Below are positions 1-7,936 of a DNA stretch of 61,224 nucleotides, one piece after another. Position numbers and translations under genes: made by a program. Origin of the DNA: an uncultured delta proteobacterium (GTDB taxonomy: Bacteria > Myxococcota_A > UBA9160 > JAFDET01); contig CAMYLJ010000040.1 of the NCBI GenBank assembly GCA_947259215.1, positions 1 to 61,224 on the forward strand, in the 5' to 3' direction. The notes under the pieces were generated by a model that made no database searches, was not told the origin of the DNA, and saw nothing but the letters and a program-made list of their open reading frames with translations. The number at the start of each line of letters is the position of its first letter. Position 1 is the stretch's first letter.

Positions 1-2
1 GG

Positions 3-113
3 CTCTTCGAGCGCTTTGGAATCTCTACTGCGCCTGTAATCGACGGCGACGAGATCAAGGGCCTCGTTGCCTACGACCAGCTCGTGCTGAAGGGACTGGC
101 AGAGCAATCGTGA
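3..113 (+). CDS. CBS-domain protein, C-terminal end only
   Basis: The frame is open from the left edge and ends at TGA 111-113, giving 36 residues. The tail contains GISTAPVIDGDEIKGLVA, which matches the last beta-strand and helix of a CBS domain (alternating hydrophobics, then a G-[LI]-[VL] turn). CBS domains usually bind adenine nucleotides and gate an attached enzyme or channel. The stop lies only 4 bases before the GTG of the P-type ATPase, so the two genes are probably co-transcribed. The N-terminus and any partner domain are outside the window. Confidence 0.6.
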   Translation, partial: LFERFGISTAPVIDGDEIKGLVAYDQLVLKGLAEQS

Positions 114-117
114 CGCT

Positions 118-2922
118 GTGGGCGAGCCCACGTACAGGCACGGACCCGCGAGGGCGACTCCAGCCGGCGCCGCTGGCGGCGGACCTGCCTGGCACGCGCT
201 CGAGCTGGAGGCCGCGGCCGAGACGCTCGGCGCCTCGTTGCTCGGCATCGGCGATGCCGAGGCCGCCGAGCGGCTGCGCGAATTCGGGCCGAACCGGCTC
301 GAGCCGCCCCGCCCGCCGTCGCGCTGGCAGATCGCCTTCCGCCAGTTCAAGAGCCCGCTCATCTACCTGCTGCTCGCCGCCTCGCTGATCGCGGCGGCGC
401 TGCGCGAGCTCTCGGACGCGGCCTTCATCGCGGCCGTCCTCGTCCTGAACGCGATCATCGGCTACACGAACGAGTTCCGCGCCGAGCGCGCGGTGCAGGC
501 TCTCTTTCGCCTGGTGCGCGCGCGGGCGCGGGTGCGCCGCGGCGAGCGCGTGCTCGACGTCGACGGCGAGGAGGTCGTCCCCGGCGACCTGCTGCTCGTG
601 GAGTCCGGCACGCGCGTGAGCGCTGACCTGCGGCTCGTGGAGAGCCAGGCCCTGCGCGTGGACGAGTCGCTCCTGACCGGGGAGTCGCTTCCCGTGGACA
701 AGGAGTGCTCGCTGCTTCTCCCCGCCGAGGCTCCACTGGCCGAGCGGCGCAACATGCTCTTCGCGGGAAGCATGGTCGCCTCGGGGCGCGGCTTCGGCCT
801 GGTCGTGGCGACGGGCATGCGGACCGAGGTGGGGGCGATCGCTGGCCAGCTCGCGGAGGTGCCTCGCGAGCCGCCCCCGCTCCTGCGCCGGATGGAGCGC
901 TTCGCGCGAGTGATCGGCGCAGCGGCGATCGGGCTGTGCGCGGTCTTGGTGGGAATGGGGGCGCTGCGCGGCGAGCGTCTCGGCGAGCTCCTCCTCGGCG
1001 CCATCGCTCTCGCGGTGTCCGCGGTGCCCGAGGGGCTGCCCGTCGGGCTCACGGTGGCGCTGGCGGTCGCGGTCTCGCGCATGGCGCGCCGGGGGGTCGT
1101 GGTACGCCAGCTCCCCGCCGTGGAGGCGCTCGGCAGCTGCGCGGTGATCGGCACCGACAAGACCGGGACGCTCACGCGCAACGAGCTCACGGTCGAGCGC
1201 GTGGTGGCCGGCTCCCTCCACTGCGAGGTGACGGGCCTCGGGTACGCGGCCGAGGGTGACGTCGTGAGCCAGGGCAAGCCCGTGCTGCCCGGGGAGCGCC
1301 CTCGGCTCTTCCGGCTGATGCGTGCCGCCGCCCTGGCCAACGAGGGCAGCCTCTCCCGGCGCGTCGGCGACGCGGGTGAGTGGGAGTGGTCGGGCGATCC
1401 CACCGACGTCGCGCTGCTCGCGCTGGCCATGAAGGGAGGCCTCGACCCGATCGTGCTGCGCGAGGTGCACGAGCCCCTCGCGGAGCTTCCCTTCGAGCCG
1501 GAGCGCCGCTACGCGGCGAGCTTCCACCGCGACGGGACAGGCGGCCTCGTATGCGTGAAGGGTGCCCCCGAGCGGGTGATCGAGATGTGCGCGGCGGAGC
1601 TCGACGACGCGGCGGAGTCGAGCACCCTGCGGCCCGTCGACCGCGAGCGCGCCCTGGTGCAGGTCGAGGCATTGATGCGCGAGGGCTACCGCGTGCTCGC
1701 GATCGCCGACGCGCAGAAGGCGGACCTTCTCGAGCGCGGCGCCGCGCCGCCCGAGCCCTCGGAGCTCGTCTTCCTCGGGCTCGTGGCGATGACCGATCCC
1801 CCTCGCGAGGGGGTGACGGAGGCGGTGGCCTCCTGCCGGCGCGCCGGCGTCCGCGTGGTCATGATCACCGGCGACCACGCCACCACGGCCTCGGCCATCG
1901 CCACGCGCATCGGCCTGATGGAGCCGGGCGAGGGCGTGGTGACCGGAGCGGAGATCGCCGCCCTCGATGACGCGGCCCTCGGCGACCACGTCGCCGACTG
2001 CGTGGTCGTCGCCCGCGCCACGCCCACCGACAAGCTGCGCGTGGTGCGCGCCTGGCAGCAGCAGGGCGCGCTGGTCGCGGTGACCGGCGACGGCGTGAAC
2101 GACGCGCCCGCCCTGCGCCAGGCGGATCTGGGGGTGGCCATGGGCCGTGGGGGCACCGATGTGGCCCGGGAGGCGGCCGACCTCGTGATCACCGACGACG
2201 ATTTCTCGAGCATCGTGGCGGGGATCGAGGAGGGCCGCGTCGCCTACGACAACGTCCGCAAGGTGACCTACCTGCTGGTCTCGACGGGGGCGGGCGAGGT
2301 CATCTGCGTCACGGCGGCACTCGCCTTCGGGCTCCCGGTGCCCTTCACCGCGGTCCAGCTCCTGTGGCTGAACCTCGTCACCAACGGCATCCAGGACGTG
2401 GCGCTGGCCTTCGAGACCGGAGAGCCGCGCGTCCTCGACCGACCCGTGCGGCCGGGGCGGGAGCGCGTCTTCGACCGGGTCATGATCGAGCGCACGCTGC
2501 TCGGAGGCGCGGTGTTCGGCCTGATCGGGTTCGGCGCCTGGCTTTGGTGGATGCACGAAGCCCGCTCCGTCGCAGAGTCTCGCAACCTCATGGTGCAGCT
2601 CTTCGTGCTCTTCGAGATCTTCCACATCGGGAACTCGCGCTCCGAGCGGATCTCGCTGTTCCGGCTGAGTCCGCTGCGCAACCGGATCCTCCTGCTCGGG
2701 ACGCTGACGGCGATGAGCGTGCACGTGGCAGCGCTCTACCTGCCCTTCACACAGCAGCTCCTCGGCGTAGCGCCGCTCGGCGCGAACGAGTGGGTCACCC
2801 TCGCCGCCATGGCGGCGACGATCGTCGTCGTGATGGAAGCCCACAAGTTCTGGTCCAACCGCCGCGAGCCCCCCGCGCTCCAGGGGACCGGGGGGAGCGT
2901 GGCCCGTCGCCGACCGGGTTAG
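118..2922 (+). CDS. Cation-translocating P-type ATPase (P2-like)
   Basis: This 934-residue inner-membrane pump uses ATP to move a cation through an aspartyl-phosphate intermediate. The N-terminal cation-ATPase domain (about 30-70) is followed by two membrane helices. The actuator loop has TGES near 186, helix M4 has PEGLP near 304, the phosphorylation site is DKTGT near 347, and the hinge is GDGVNDAP near 657. A C-terminal membrane bundle contains NLVTNGIQD. PEGLP is typical of Ca2+-type P2 pumps, but the M6 sequence is not the classical NLVTDG form, so the ion cannot be assigned. GTG 118 was chosen because it follows the upstream CBS stop by 4 bases. Length is normal and all catalytic motifs are intact. 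Confidence 0.93.
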   Translation: MGEPTYRHGPARATPAGAAGGGPAWHALELEAAAETLGASLLGIGDAEAAERLREFGPNRLEPPRPPSRWQIAFRQFKSPLIYLLLAASLIAAALRELSDAAFIAAVLVLNAIIGYTNEFRAERAVQALFRLVRARARVRRGERVLDVDGEEVVPGDLLLVESGTRVSADLRLVESQALRVDESLLTGESLPVDKECSLLLPAEAPLAERRNMLFAGSMVASGRGFGLVVATGMRTEVGAIAGQLAEVPREPPPLLRRMERFARVIGAAAIGLCAVLVGMGALRGERLGELLLGAIALAVSAVPEGLPVGLTVALAVAVSRMARRGVVVRQLPAVEALGSCAVIGTDKTGTLTRNELTVERVVAGSLHCEVTGLGYAAEGDVVSQGKPVLPGERPRLFRLMRAAALANEGSLSRRVGDAGEWEWSGDPTDVALLALAMKGGLDPIVLREVHEPLAELPFEPERRYAASFHRDGTGGLVCVKGAPERVIEMCAAELDDAAESSTLRPVDRERALVQVEALMREGYRVLAIADAQKADLLERGAAPPEPSELVFLGLVAMTDPPREGVTEAVASCRRAGVRVVMITGDHATTASAIATRIGLMEPGEGVVTGAEIAALDDAALGDHVADCVVVARATPTDKLRVVRAWQQQGALVAVTGDGVNDAPALRQADLGVAMGRGGTDVAREAADLVITDDDFSSIVAGIEEGRVAYDNVRKVTYLLVSTGAGEVICVTAALAFGLPVPFTAVQLLWLNLVTNGIQDVALAFETGEPRVLDRPVRPGRERVFDRVMIERTLLGGAVFGLIGFGAWLWWMHEARSVAESRNLMVQLFVLFEIFHIGNSRSERISLFRLSPLRNRILLLGTLTAMSVHVAALYLPFTQQLLGVAPLGANEWVTLAAMAATIVVVMEAHKFWSNRREPPALQGTGGSVARRRPG

Positions 2923-3058
2923 GGCGGGACCGGGATCCTGCCCGTGCTGCGCCGGGCCCCTAGGCTCCTCGCTGCGAGGGCACGAAGCACACGATGGCGA
3001 CGGGCGCGGCTGCGGCCGGCGGGCTAGCCGCGGATCCCCATCGATCCGGATTCGCGGC

Positions 3059-3496
3059 CTAGGAGGCGGACTCCGCGCTCGCGTTGATCTGCCAGTCTCC
3101 TTCGATCAGCAAAGAGCCCTGCTGGGTGCCCAGGATGGCCTTGCCGGTGTACGTCATCTCTCCCGTGATCCCGGTCCACTTTCCCGACCCGCGGGTCCAG
3201 CGACCCCTGCCGCTGATCTCGCCCGCCTTGATCTCCCTCCGCCCCGTCCAGGTCGCACACGCCTTGCTGCCGTCCGGATCCGTGACGATGAGTTCGCCAT
3301 TGGAGGCCTGGGTGATGTCGTCCTGGTTCTCGGTGGTTCCCAGGCAGACCCAGGACGTGCCGTCCATGAATCCGCCGGGGCTCACGTTGCTGAAGGGGCC
3401 ACTGAACGTGCCCACCCAGATCACGCTGCGCTCTCCCGACTCGAATGATCTTCCCTCTGAGGTCCATCCGAAGGTTCCCTTGAACGTCCCATTCAT
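3059..3496 (-). CDS. Small hypothetical beta-rich protein, paralogue of 6166-6564
   Basis: This 145-residue protein has no family I recognise. It has no signal peptide or membrane segment and is rich in G, T, W and S, with alternating hydrophobics that suggest an all-beta fold (VIWVGTFSG, ATWTGRREIKAGEISG, MTYTGKA). ATG 3496 is preferred over ATG 3517 because GGAAGGAG sits 8 bases before it, and because the paralogue at 6166-6564 starts at the same alignment position. The two proteins share VIW.GTF, ..TEN.D, VTD.DG.KA.A.W.GR.EIKAGE.SG, G.GK..GI.G..TY.GK. Repeated GxW and GTF elements recall lipocalin- or avidin-like barrels, but that is only a guess. Confidence 0.75.
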   Translation of the reverse strand: MNGTFKGTFGWTSEGRSFESGERSVIWVGTFSGPFSNVSPGGFMDGTSWVCLGTTENQDDITQASNGELIVTDPDGSKACATWTGRREIKAGEISGRGRWTRGSGKWTGITGEMTYTGKAILGTQQGSLLIEGDWQINASAESAS

Positions 3497-3522
3497 CTGT
3501 CGATCTCCTTCCTCCAAGCTCC

Positions 3523-3566
3523 CACCAGCCTGTCACCGTTTCGTGAGTCGGGTCAAGCGAAACGCC
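3523..3566 (-). promoter_or_regulatory. 44-bp conserved upstream element, copy 1
   Basis: This 44-bp block lies 27 bases upstream of the hypothetical gene at 3496 and matches 6619-6662 at 42 of 44 positions. It contains an inverted repeat GTTTCG-N14-CGAAAC and, read on the minus strand, CTTGACC, a possible -35 box. No clear -10 box is visible. Conservation beyond the gene itself suggests a promoter or operator shared by the paralogues. Confidence 0.5.
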
Positions 3567-3749
3567 CGCCCGCCCCAGGCTGCCCAGAACACGGGGCCTG
3601 CGGCAGGAGTGGTGAAGCAACGGGGCCCCGGCGGCGGTCGGCGGCGCACCCCTCGGATCGGACGGAGTCGGCGTTGCGGCAGGACCGATGCAGGACACGT
3701 TGAAGACGATCGGAATCACTGATGAATTCGCGACAGGCGGCGAGCGGAT

Positions 3750-4544
3750 CTACCGCAGCAGTCCTTTCATCAGTCGGTCGATCACGGGCTGCGGAGCCAA
3801 CCGCTTGACCAGACCGAGCGCGCGGGCCCGATCCATCGGGACCCGCAGGGGCTTCTTCTCCCGGGTGATCACGTCGTGGATCTTCTCGGCCACCTGCTCG
3901 GGGGTGAGCTTGCTCGCCGCCGTGTCCCGAGCCATGCGCTCGACCATCTTGTGGCTGAAGGAACCGGGACCGGCCCCGGCCACGACGTCCAGGTGCGCGC
4001 CCGTCGCCGGCCGGTCCATGGCCATGGCCACGGGCTGCATGATGACCACGTCGATCCCGTGCGGCTTCATCTCGTGGTAGAGCGCCTCGCTCATCGCCTC
4101 CAGCGCGAACTTGGCCGACGTGTAGGCGCTCATGTACGGCACCGCGAGGAGTCCGCCCAGGGAGCTCATGTTCACGATCGTGCCCCTCCCCTGCTCGCGC
4201 ATGCCCGGAAGGACCGCTTTGCAGACGCGGAGGACCCCGAACACGTTGGTCTCGTAGAGTGAACGCACCTCCTCCACGCTCTCCTCTTCGACCGAGCCGA
4301 TGAACATGCGGTTCACGCAGTTCACCACCACGTCGATGCGACGCTCGCGCTGGAGCAGCTGGTCCACGCACCTGGTCACGGAGCCCGCATCCGTGACGTC
4401 CATCGCCAGCATCGGGAAGGGAGGGTCCTGCTCGGTGCCGGCGGGCTGGCGCATGGTGCCGTAGACCGTCATGCCGCGTTCCACGAGGGTCCTGCCCAGC
4501 ACGCTTCCCAGCCCCCCCGAGGCGCCCGTGACCAGAACCACCAT
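3750..4544 (-). CDS. Short-chain dehydrogenase/reductase (classical SDR)
   Basis: This 264-residue NAD(P)-dependent oxidoreductase is of classical SDR size. The Rossmann motif TGASGGLG is at residues 6-13, the active-site serine pair at 127-128, and the catalytic YTSAK (Y141, K145) is present. The structural NNAG motif after beta-4 is replaced by NCVN (75-78), which is unusual but seen in divergent members. The basic RQP after beta-2 and the DVTD at 49-52 suggest NADP(H) use. GGAGGAG lies just upstream of ATG 4544. It is divergent from the FAD hydroxylase at 4628, and the 83-base gap presumably holds both promoters. The substrate cannot be told from sequence. Confidence 0.92.
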   Translation of the reverse strand: MVVLVTGASGGLGSVLGRTLVERGMTVYGTMRQPAGTEQDPPFPMLAMDVTDAGSVTRCVDQLLQRERRIDVVVNCVNRMFIGSVEEESVEEVRSLYETNVFGVLRVCKAVLPGMREQGRGTIVNMSSLGGLLAVPYMSAYTSAKFALEAMSEALYHEMKPHGIDVVIMQPVAMAMDRPATGAHLDVVAGAGPGSFSHKMVERMARDTAASKLTPEQVAEKIHDVITREKKPLRVPMDRARALGLVKRLAPQPVIDRLMKGLLR

Positions 4545-4627
4545 GGCCGTCTCCTCCTCCGGCAGCCCGTGCCGGGATGGCGCATTATACGATCGGACCC
4601 TCGATCGAGAGGCGCTGGAGATCCAGG

Positions 4628-6169
4628 ATGACCGGTTCTTCGTCCGACCATGACGTCGCCATCGTCGGGCTCGGCCCCGTGGGCGCGCTTGCGGCCCTGC
4701 TGCTCGCCGAGTCCGGCCTGCGGGTGGCGGTGCTCGAGCGCTCGACCGAGCACGTGATCCAGCCCCGGGCCGTCGGGCTCGACGGCGAGTCGCTGCGCGC
4801 CTTCCAGCGGATCGGCCTCGGCGACGCGGTGCACGCCATCCTGCAGCCGCCCCGGGAGCGCGACGAGGCCTGGTTCACGGACTCGCAGCGCCGGAAGCTC
4901 TTCGGCCTCGAGATCCCCCGGCACGGCTTCAACGGCTGGCGGGACATCGCCTTCTTCGACCAGCCGGAGCTCGAGGCCCTGCTCCGCGAGCTCGTCGGGA
5001 AGCACGAGCGCATCGACGTCTTTCTGGGCGAAGAGGTGGTGGAGCTCGTCCAGAGCCCCGACGGGGTGGTGCTCGAGAGCCGGAGCGCGGCCGGGCCGCG
5101 AACGCTTCGGGCGGCCTACGCCATCGGCTGCGATGGCGCCGCGAGCTTCGTGCGCCGCGCCGTCGGCATCGACTGGCTGAGCCTCGGCTACGACCAGGAC
5201 TGGCTCGTGGTCGACATCGTCCAGGGGCCCGAGGCCGAGCTTCCCATGGTGACGATGCAGGTCTGCGACCCGGAGCGACTCACCACCTATGTGTGCGTGA
5301 AGGACCCGAACCGCCGCTGGGAGTTCCAGCTCAACCTCGGCGAGACGCGCGAGGAGATGGTGCGCCCGGAGCGGATCCAGGCGCTGCTGCGCCCGTGGCT
5401 GCCGCCGGAGCAGTACGAGATCCGCCGCGCGGCGGTCTACCAGTTCCACGCGGCCACGGCCGCGCGCTGGCAGGTGGACCGCGTCTTCCTGGCCGGCGAC
5501 GCGGCCCACCAGACGCCACCCTTCCTGGGCCAGGGACTCAACGCGGGCTTCCGCGACGCCGTGAACCTGGGCTGGAAGCTCCCCCTGGTGTGCGCCGGCC
5601 TCTGCGACGCGCGCCTGCTCGAGAGCTACGCCGCCGAGCGCGACGCCCACGCGCGCGACCTGGTGGAGTGGGCGGTGGCGGTCGGGAAGCTGATGGAGAC
5701 CCTGGCGGCGCGCGAGGCGGGGGAGCCGGACCCCCACCCGCAGGTCGATCAGAGCTCAGGCTACGGCCAGGGCCGCTCGGCGCCCCCGCTGCGCGGCGGC
5801 GTCCTGCTCGGAGACCAGGACCCCACGTTCGAGATCGTGGGCAACCTCATGCGCCAGCCCACGGTGCGCCGTCCCGACGGGACGACGGGTCGCCTGGACG
5901 AGCTCTTGGGGCGGAGCTTCTCCGTGATCGGCCACGACAAGGGCGACGTGCAGCTCGGCCCCGAGGCGGGGGCGATCCTCGAGCGGCTGGGCGGAAGCGC
6001 CGTGTCCCTCGAGGGCCTGGAGGTCGTCGAGGGCGCCCTGGACGCCCTCTTCCAGGCCCATCCCGCCGTCGTGCTGCGCCCGGACCGCTACGTCTTCGGC
6101 GTGGTCGACGAGCAGTGGGACCTCGATCGCCTGCTCGCTGAGCTCGGGCGCAAGCTCACGCTGATCTAG
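4628..6169 (+). CDS. FAD-dependent aromatic hydroxylase, MhpA-like
   Basis: This 513-residue flavoprotein monooxygenase resembles the MhpA/PheA family (3-(3-hydroxyphenyl)propionate hydroxylase type). The N-terminal FAD fold has GLGPVG at 14-19, followed by the family signature PRAVGLDGESLRAFQ. The second FAD site is AGDAAHQTPPFLGQGLNAG near 288. The C-terminal thioredoxin-like tail carries HPAVVLRPDRYVFG. ATG 4628 is chosen over ATG 4577 because it follows GGAG at a suitable distance and begins directly before the FAD fold. It overlaps the convergent hypothetical gene by CTAG, sharing stop-codon bases. Real MhpA substrates need not apply, and no meta-cleavage genes are nearby. Confidence 0.9.
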   Translation: MTGSSSDHDVAIVGLGPVGALAALLLAESGLRVAVLERSTEHVIQPRAVGLDGESLRAFQRIGLGDAVHAILQPPRERDEAWFTDSQRRKLFGLEIPRHGFNGWRDIAFFDQPELEALLRELVGKHERIDVFLGEEVVELVQSPDGVVLESRSAAGPRTLRAAYAIGCDGAASFVRRAVGIDWLSLGYDQDWLVVDIVQGPEAELPMVTMQVCDPERLTTYVCVKDPNRRWEFQLNLGETREEMVRPERIQALLRPWLPPEQYEIRRAAVYQFHAATAARWQVDRVFLAGDAAHQTPPFLGQGLNAGFRDAVNLGWKLPLVCAGLCDARLLESYAAERDAHARDLVEWAVAVGKLMETLAAREAGEPDPHPQVDQSSGYGQGRSAPPLRGGVLLGDQDPTFEIVGNLMRQPTVRRPDGTTGRLDELLGRSFSVIGHDKGDVQLGPEAGAILERLGGSAVSLEGLEVVEGALDALFQAHPAVVLRPDRYVFGVVDEQWDLDRLLAELGRKLTLI

Positions 6170-6564
6170 TAGTCTCCGTCGACCTTCGCAGAGCCCTGCC
6201 CGTTGGGATTGACCTTGCCGCTGTACGTCAGGTGTCCATTGATGCCGGCAAACTTTCCCGTCCCGCCTCTCCATTGAGCCATGCCGCTGACCTCCCCCGC
6301 CTTGATCTCCGTTCTCCCCTTCCAGCTCGCCCAGGCCTTGTCGCCGTCCGAATCCGTGACGATGCAGTAGCCGCTGGAGTCCTGGGATTTGCCGTCCTCG
6401 TTCTCGGTGATTCCCGGGCAGTCCCAGTTCGTGCCCTCCCAGACTGGGTCGGGACTGCTGAATTGGCCCTTGAACGTGCCCGCCCAGATCACGTGTCCCG
6501 GTTCCAACTCCCAACGTTCTCCGTCTATGGAAAAAAAGAAGGTTCCATCGAACTTCTTACCCAT
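6166..6564 (-). CDS. Small hypothetical beta-rich protein, paralogue of 3059-3496
   Basis: This 132-residue protein is paralogous to 3059-3496, sharing HVIWAGTFKG, ENEDGKSQDSSG, VTDSDGDKAWASWKGRTEIK and the GTGKFAGINGHLTYSGK region. ATG 6564 follows GGAGG at 6 bases and matches the paralogue start, so the longer ATG 6621 is not needed. No signal peptide or membrane helix is present. Upstream DNA is also duplicated (6619-6662 and about 6730-6805). The two copies flank the SDR/FAD-hydroxylase pair in the same orientation, suggesting a segmental duplication that moved gene plus promoter. Function is unknown. Confidence 0.75.
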   Translation of the reverse strand: MGKKFDGTFFFSIDGERWELEPGHVIWAGTFKGQFSSPDPVWEGTNWDCPGITENEDGKSQDSSGYCIVTDSDGDKAWASWKGRTEIKAGEVSGMAQWRGGTGKFAGINGHLTYSGKVNPNGQGSAKVDGDY

Positions 6565-6887
6565 CCCGGTCCTCCACTCATGTGTCTGGAAGGCAGAATC
6601 CCGCCGACCGCCGCGCCCCACCAGCCTGTCACCGTTTCGTGGGTCAGGTCAAGCGAAACGCCGGTGACCACGAGTGCACGGGACACCGCATGGTGGATAG
6701 GAGCCTGCGGCCAGGGCGCCCCCGCAGCCGCTGAAGGGCGAGCACGACTGCGCGCGGCAAGACAAGTGTAGAGCACGCTCAAGACGCTCGGAATCGCTGG
6801 CGAATCCGGGAACCGACGCCTGCACCCGGCGCCCTGGCTCCGTATCCTGCAACCTCTCACTCGCTCAGTGTTCCAGGAGGGCCCAGG
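6565..6887. other. 323-bp intergenic region with duplicated upstream DNA
   Basis: No credible gene lies here. The left half is the leader of the minus-strand hypothetical gene and includes the 44-bp element. The stretch from about 6730 to 6805 resembles 3672-3730, upstream of the other paralogue. The right side should hold the promoter of the MBL-fold gene (RBS GGAGG near 6875). A GGAACC at 6809-6814 lacks the CGTC partner seen at the sigma-factor promoters. Confidence 0.5.
6619..6662 (-). promoter_or_regulatory. 44-bp conserved upstream element, copy 2
   Basis: This is the second copy of the element at 3523-3566, with two substitutions and the GTTTCG-N14-CGAAAC arms intact. It lies 55 bases before ATG 6564, against 27 bases in copy 1, so spacing to the gene has drifted while the element has been kept. 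A role as promoter or operator is inferred. Confidence 0.5.
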
Positions 6888-7928
6888 ATGCCGGGACGCA
6901 TCGTCAAGACGCTCGTCGTTCTCGCGGTCGTCGCGCTGGCCGGAGGCTCCATCGCCGTCTGGTGGCTAGGCGGCATGGACGGGGTCCAGCAGCTCGCCAT
7001 CCGGCGCATGCTGCAGGATCAGCGGTCCAGCCTGTTCGAGGACGGCCGGCTTCACGTCTTCACCCTGGGCACGGGCTCGCCGCAGCTCGGCGGTAGCCGC
7101 ATGCCGGTCGCCAACGCCGTCATCGCGGGCCCGGAGTTCCTGATCGTCGACGCCGGCGAGGGGGCGAGCCGCACCATGGGAGAGCTGCGTCTGCCCGTCC
7201 AGCGGATCACCGGCGTCTTCATCACCCACTGGCACTCGGATCACTTCGCGGGGCTGGGTCAGGTCCTGAACCAGTCCTGGAACGCCGACCGCAACCACGA
7301 GGTCCAGGTCCACGGCCCGGAGAGCGTCGAGCGGGTAATGGACGGGCTCCAGCTGATGTACCGCGACGACATCCGCTACCGCTCGCTCGGCGAGGTCGAG
7401 CACAACGATCCCGCCTATGCGCTCGGCACGCCCATGACCGTCAGGGTACCGGATGGTGAGCCGGGCACCGTTGTGTTCGACCGCAACGGGGTGGTGGTGC
7501 GGGCCTTCCGCGTCGACCACGGCCACATCGAGCCGGCCTACGGCTACCGCGTCGAGTACAACGGCAAGTCCGTCGTCTTCAGCGGCGACACCGTCGCCTC
7601 ACCGCTGGTGGCCGCGGCCGCGCAGAACTGCGACCTCCTGATCCACGAGGCCCTGAACCGCCGGCTCATGGGCAACGCGGTCGTGGCGCTGCGCGACCTG
7701 GGCAACGAGGTCGACGCGCAGCGCGCCGAGGGCGTGATGGGCTACCACGCCGATACGCTCGCCGTCGCCAGGATCGCCGCGGAGGCGAGCGCCGCCAAGC
7801 TCGTGCTGTCGCACATCATCCCCGCGTCGGGGAACCCCCTCCTCGACCGGCTCTTCGTCTCGGGCATGGACGAGTACTACACTGGGCCCATCGTGGTGGC
7901 GAAGGACGGCCAGCACTTCGCGCTTTGA
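6888..7928 (+). CDS. Membrane-anchored MBL-fold hydrolase (RNase Z/AtsA-like)
   Basis: This 346-residue metallo-beta-lactamase-fold enzyme is probably anchored in or exported across the inner membrane, given the hydrophobic segment at about 8-28. The two-metal motif HWHSDH lies near 115, with further ligands in DHGHIEP, FSGDT and a late LSHII histidine. The layout (GTGSP near the start, GEG, HWHSDH, SGDT) matches the RNase Z/arylsulfatase AtsA branch rather than class B lactamases. GGAGG lies 7 bases before ATG 6888. A periplasmic position makes tRNA processing unlikely; a phosphodiesterase or ester hydrolase is more plausible. It stands alone, convergent with the patatin-like gene. Confidence 0.88.
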   Translation: MPGRIVKTLVVLAVVALAGGSIAVWWLGGMDGVQQLAIRRMLQDQRSSLFEDGRLHVFTLGTGSPQLGGSRMPVANAVIAGPEFLIVDAGEGASRTMGELRLPVQRITGVFITHWHSDHFAGLGQVLNQSWNADRNHEVQVHGPESVERVMDGLQLMYRDDIRYRSLGEVEHNDPAYALGTPMTVRVPDGEPGTVVFDRNGVVVRAFRVDHGHIEPAYGYRVEYNGKSVVFSGDTVASPLVAAAAQNCDLLIHEALNRRLMGNAVVALRDLGNEVDAQRAEGVMGYHADTLAVARIAAEASAAKLVLSHIIPASGNPLLDRLFVSGMDEYYTGPIVVAKDGQHFAL

Positions 7929-7936
7929 TCGCGAAC

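Noticed and set aside
55-2844. 929-codon open frame antisense to the P-type ATPase
   Set aside because: It mirrors the ATPase codons, has His/Arg/Gly-rich low-complexity content and no domain; high GC produces such frames opposite many genes here.
6809-6833. GGAACC upstream of the MBL gene as a further ECF promoter
   Set aside because: Fifteen bases later the sequence is CGCC, not CGTC, so the second box is missing.
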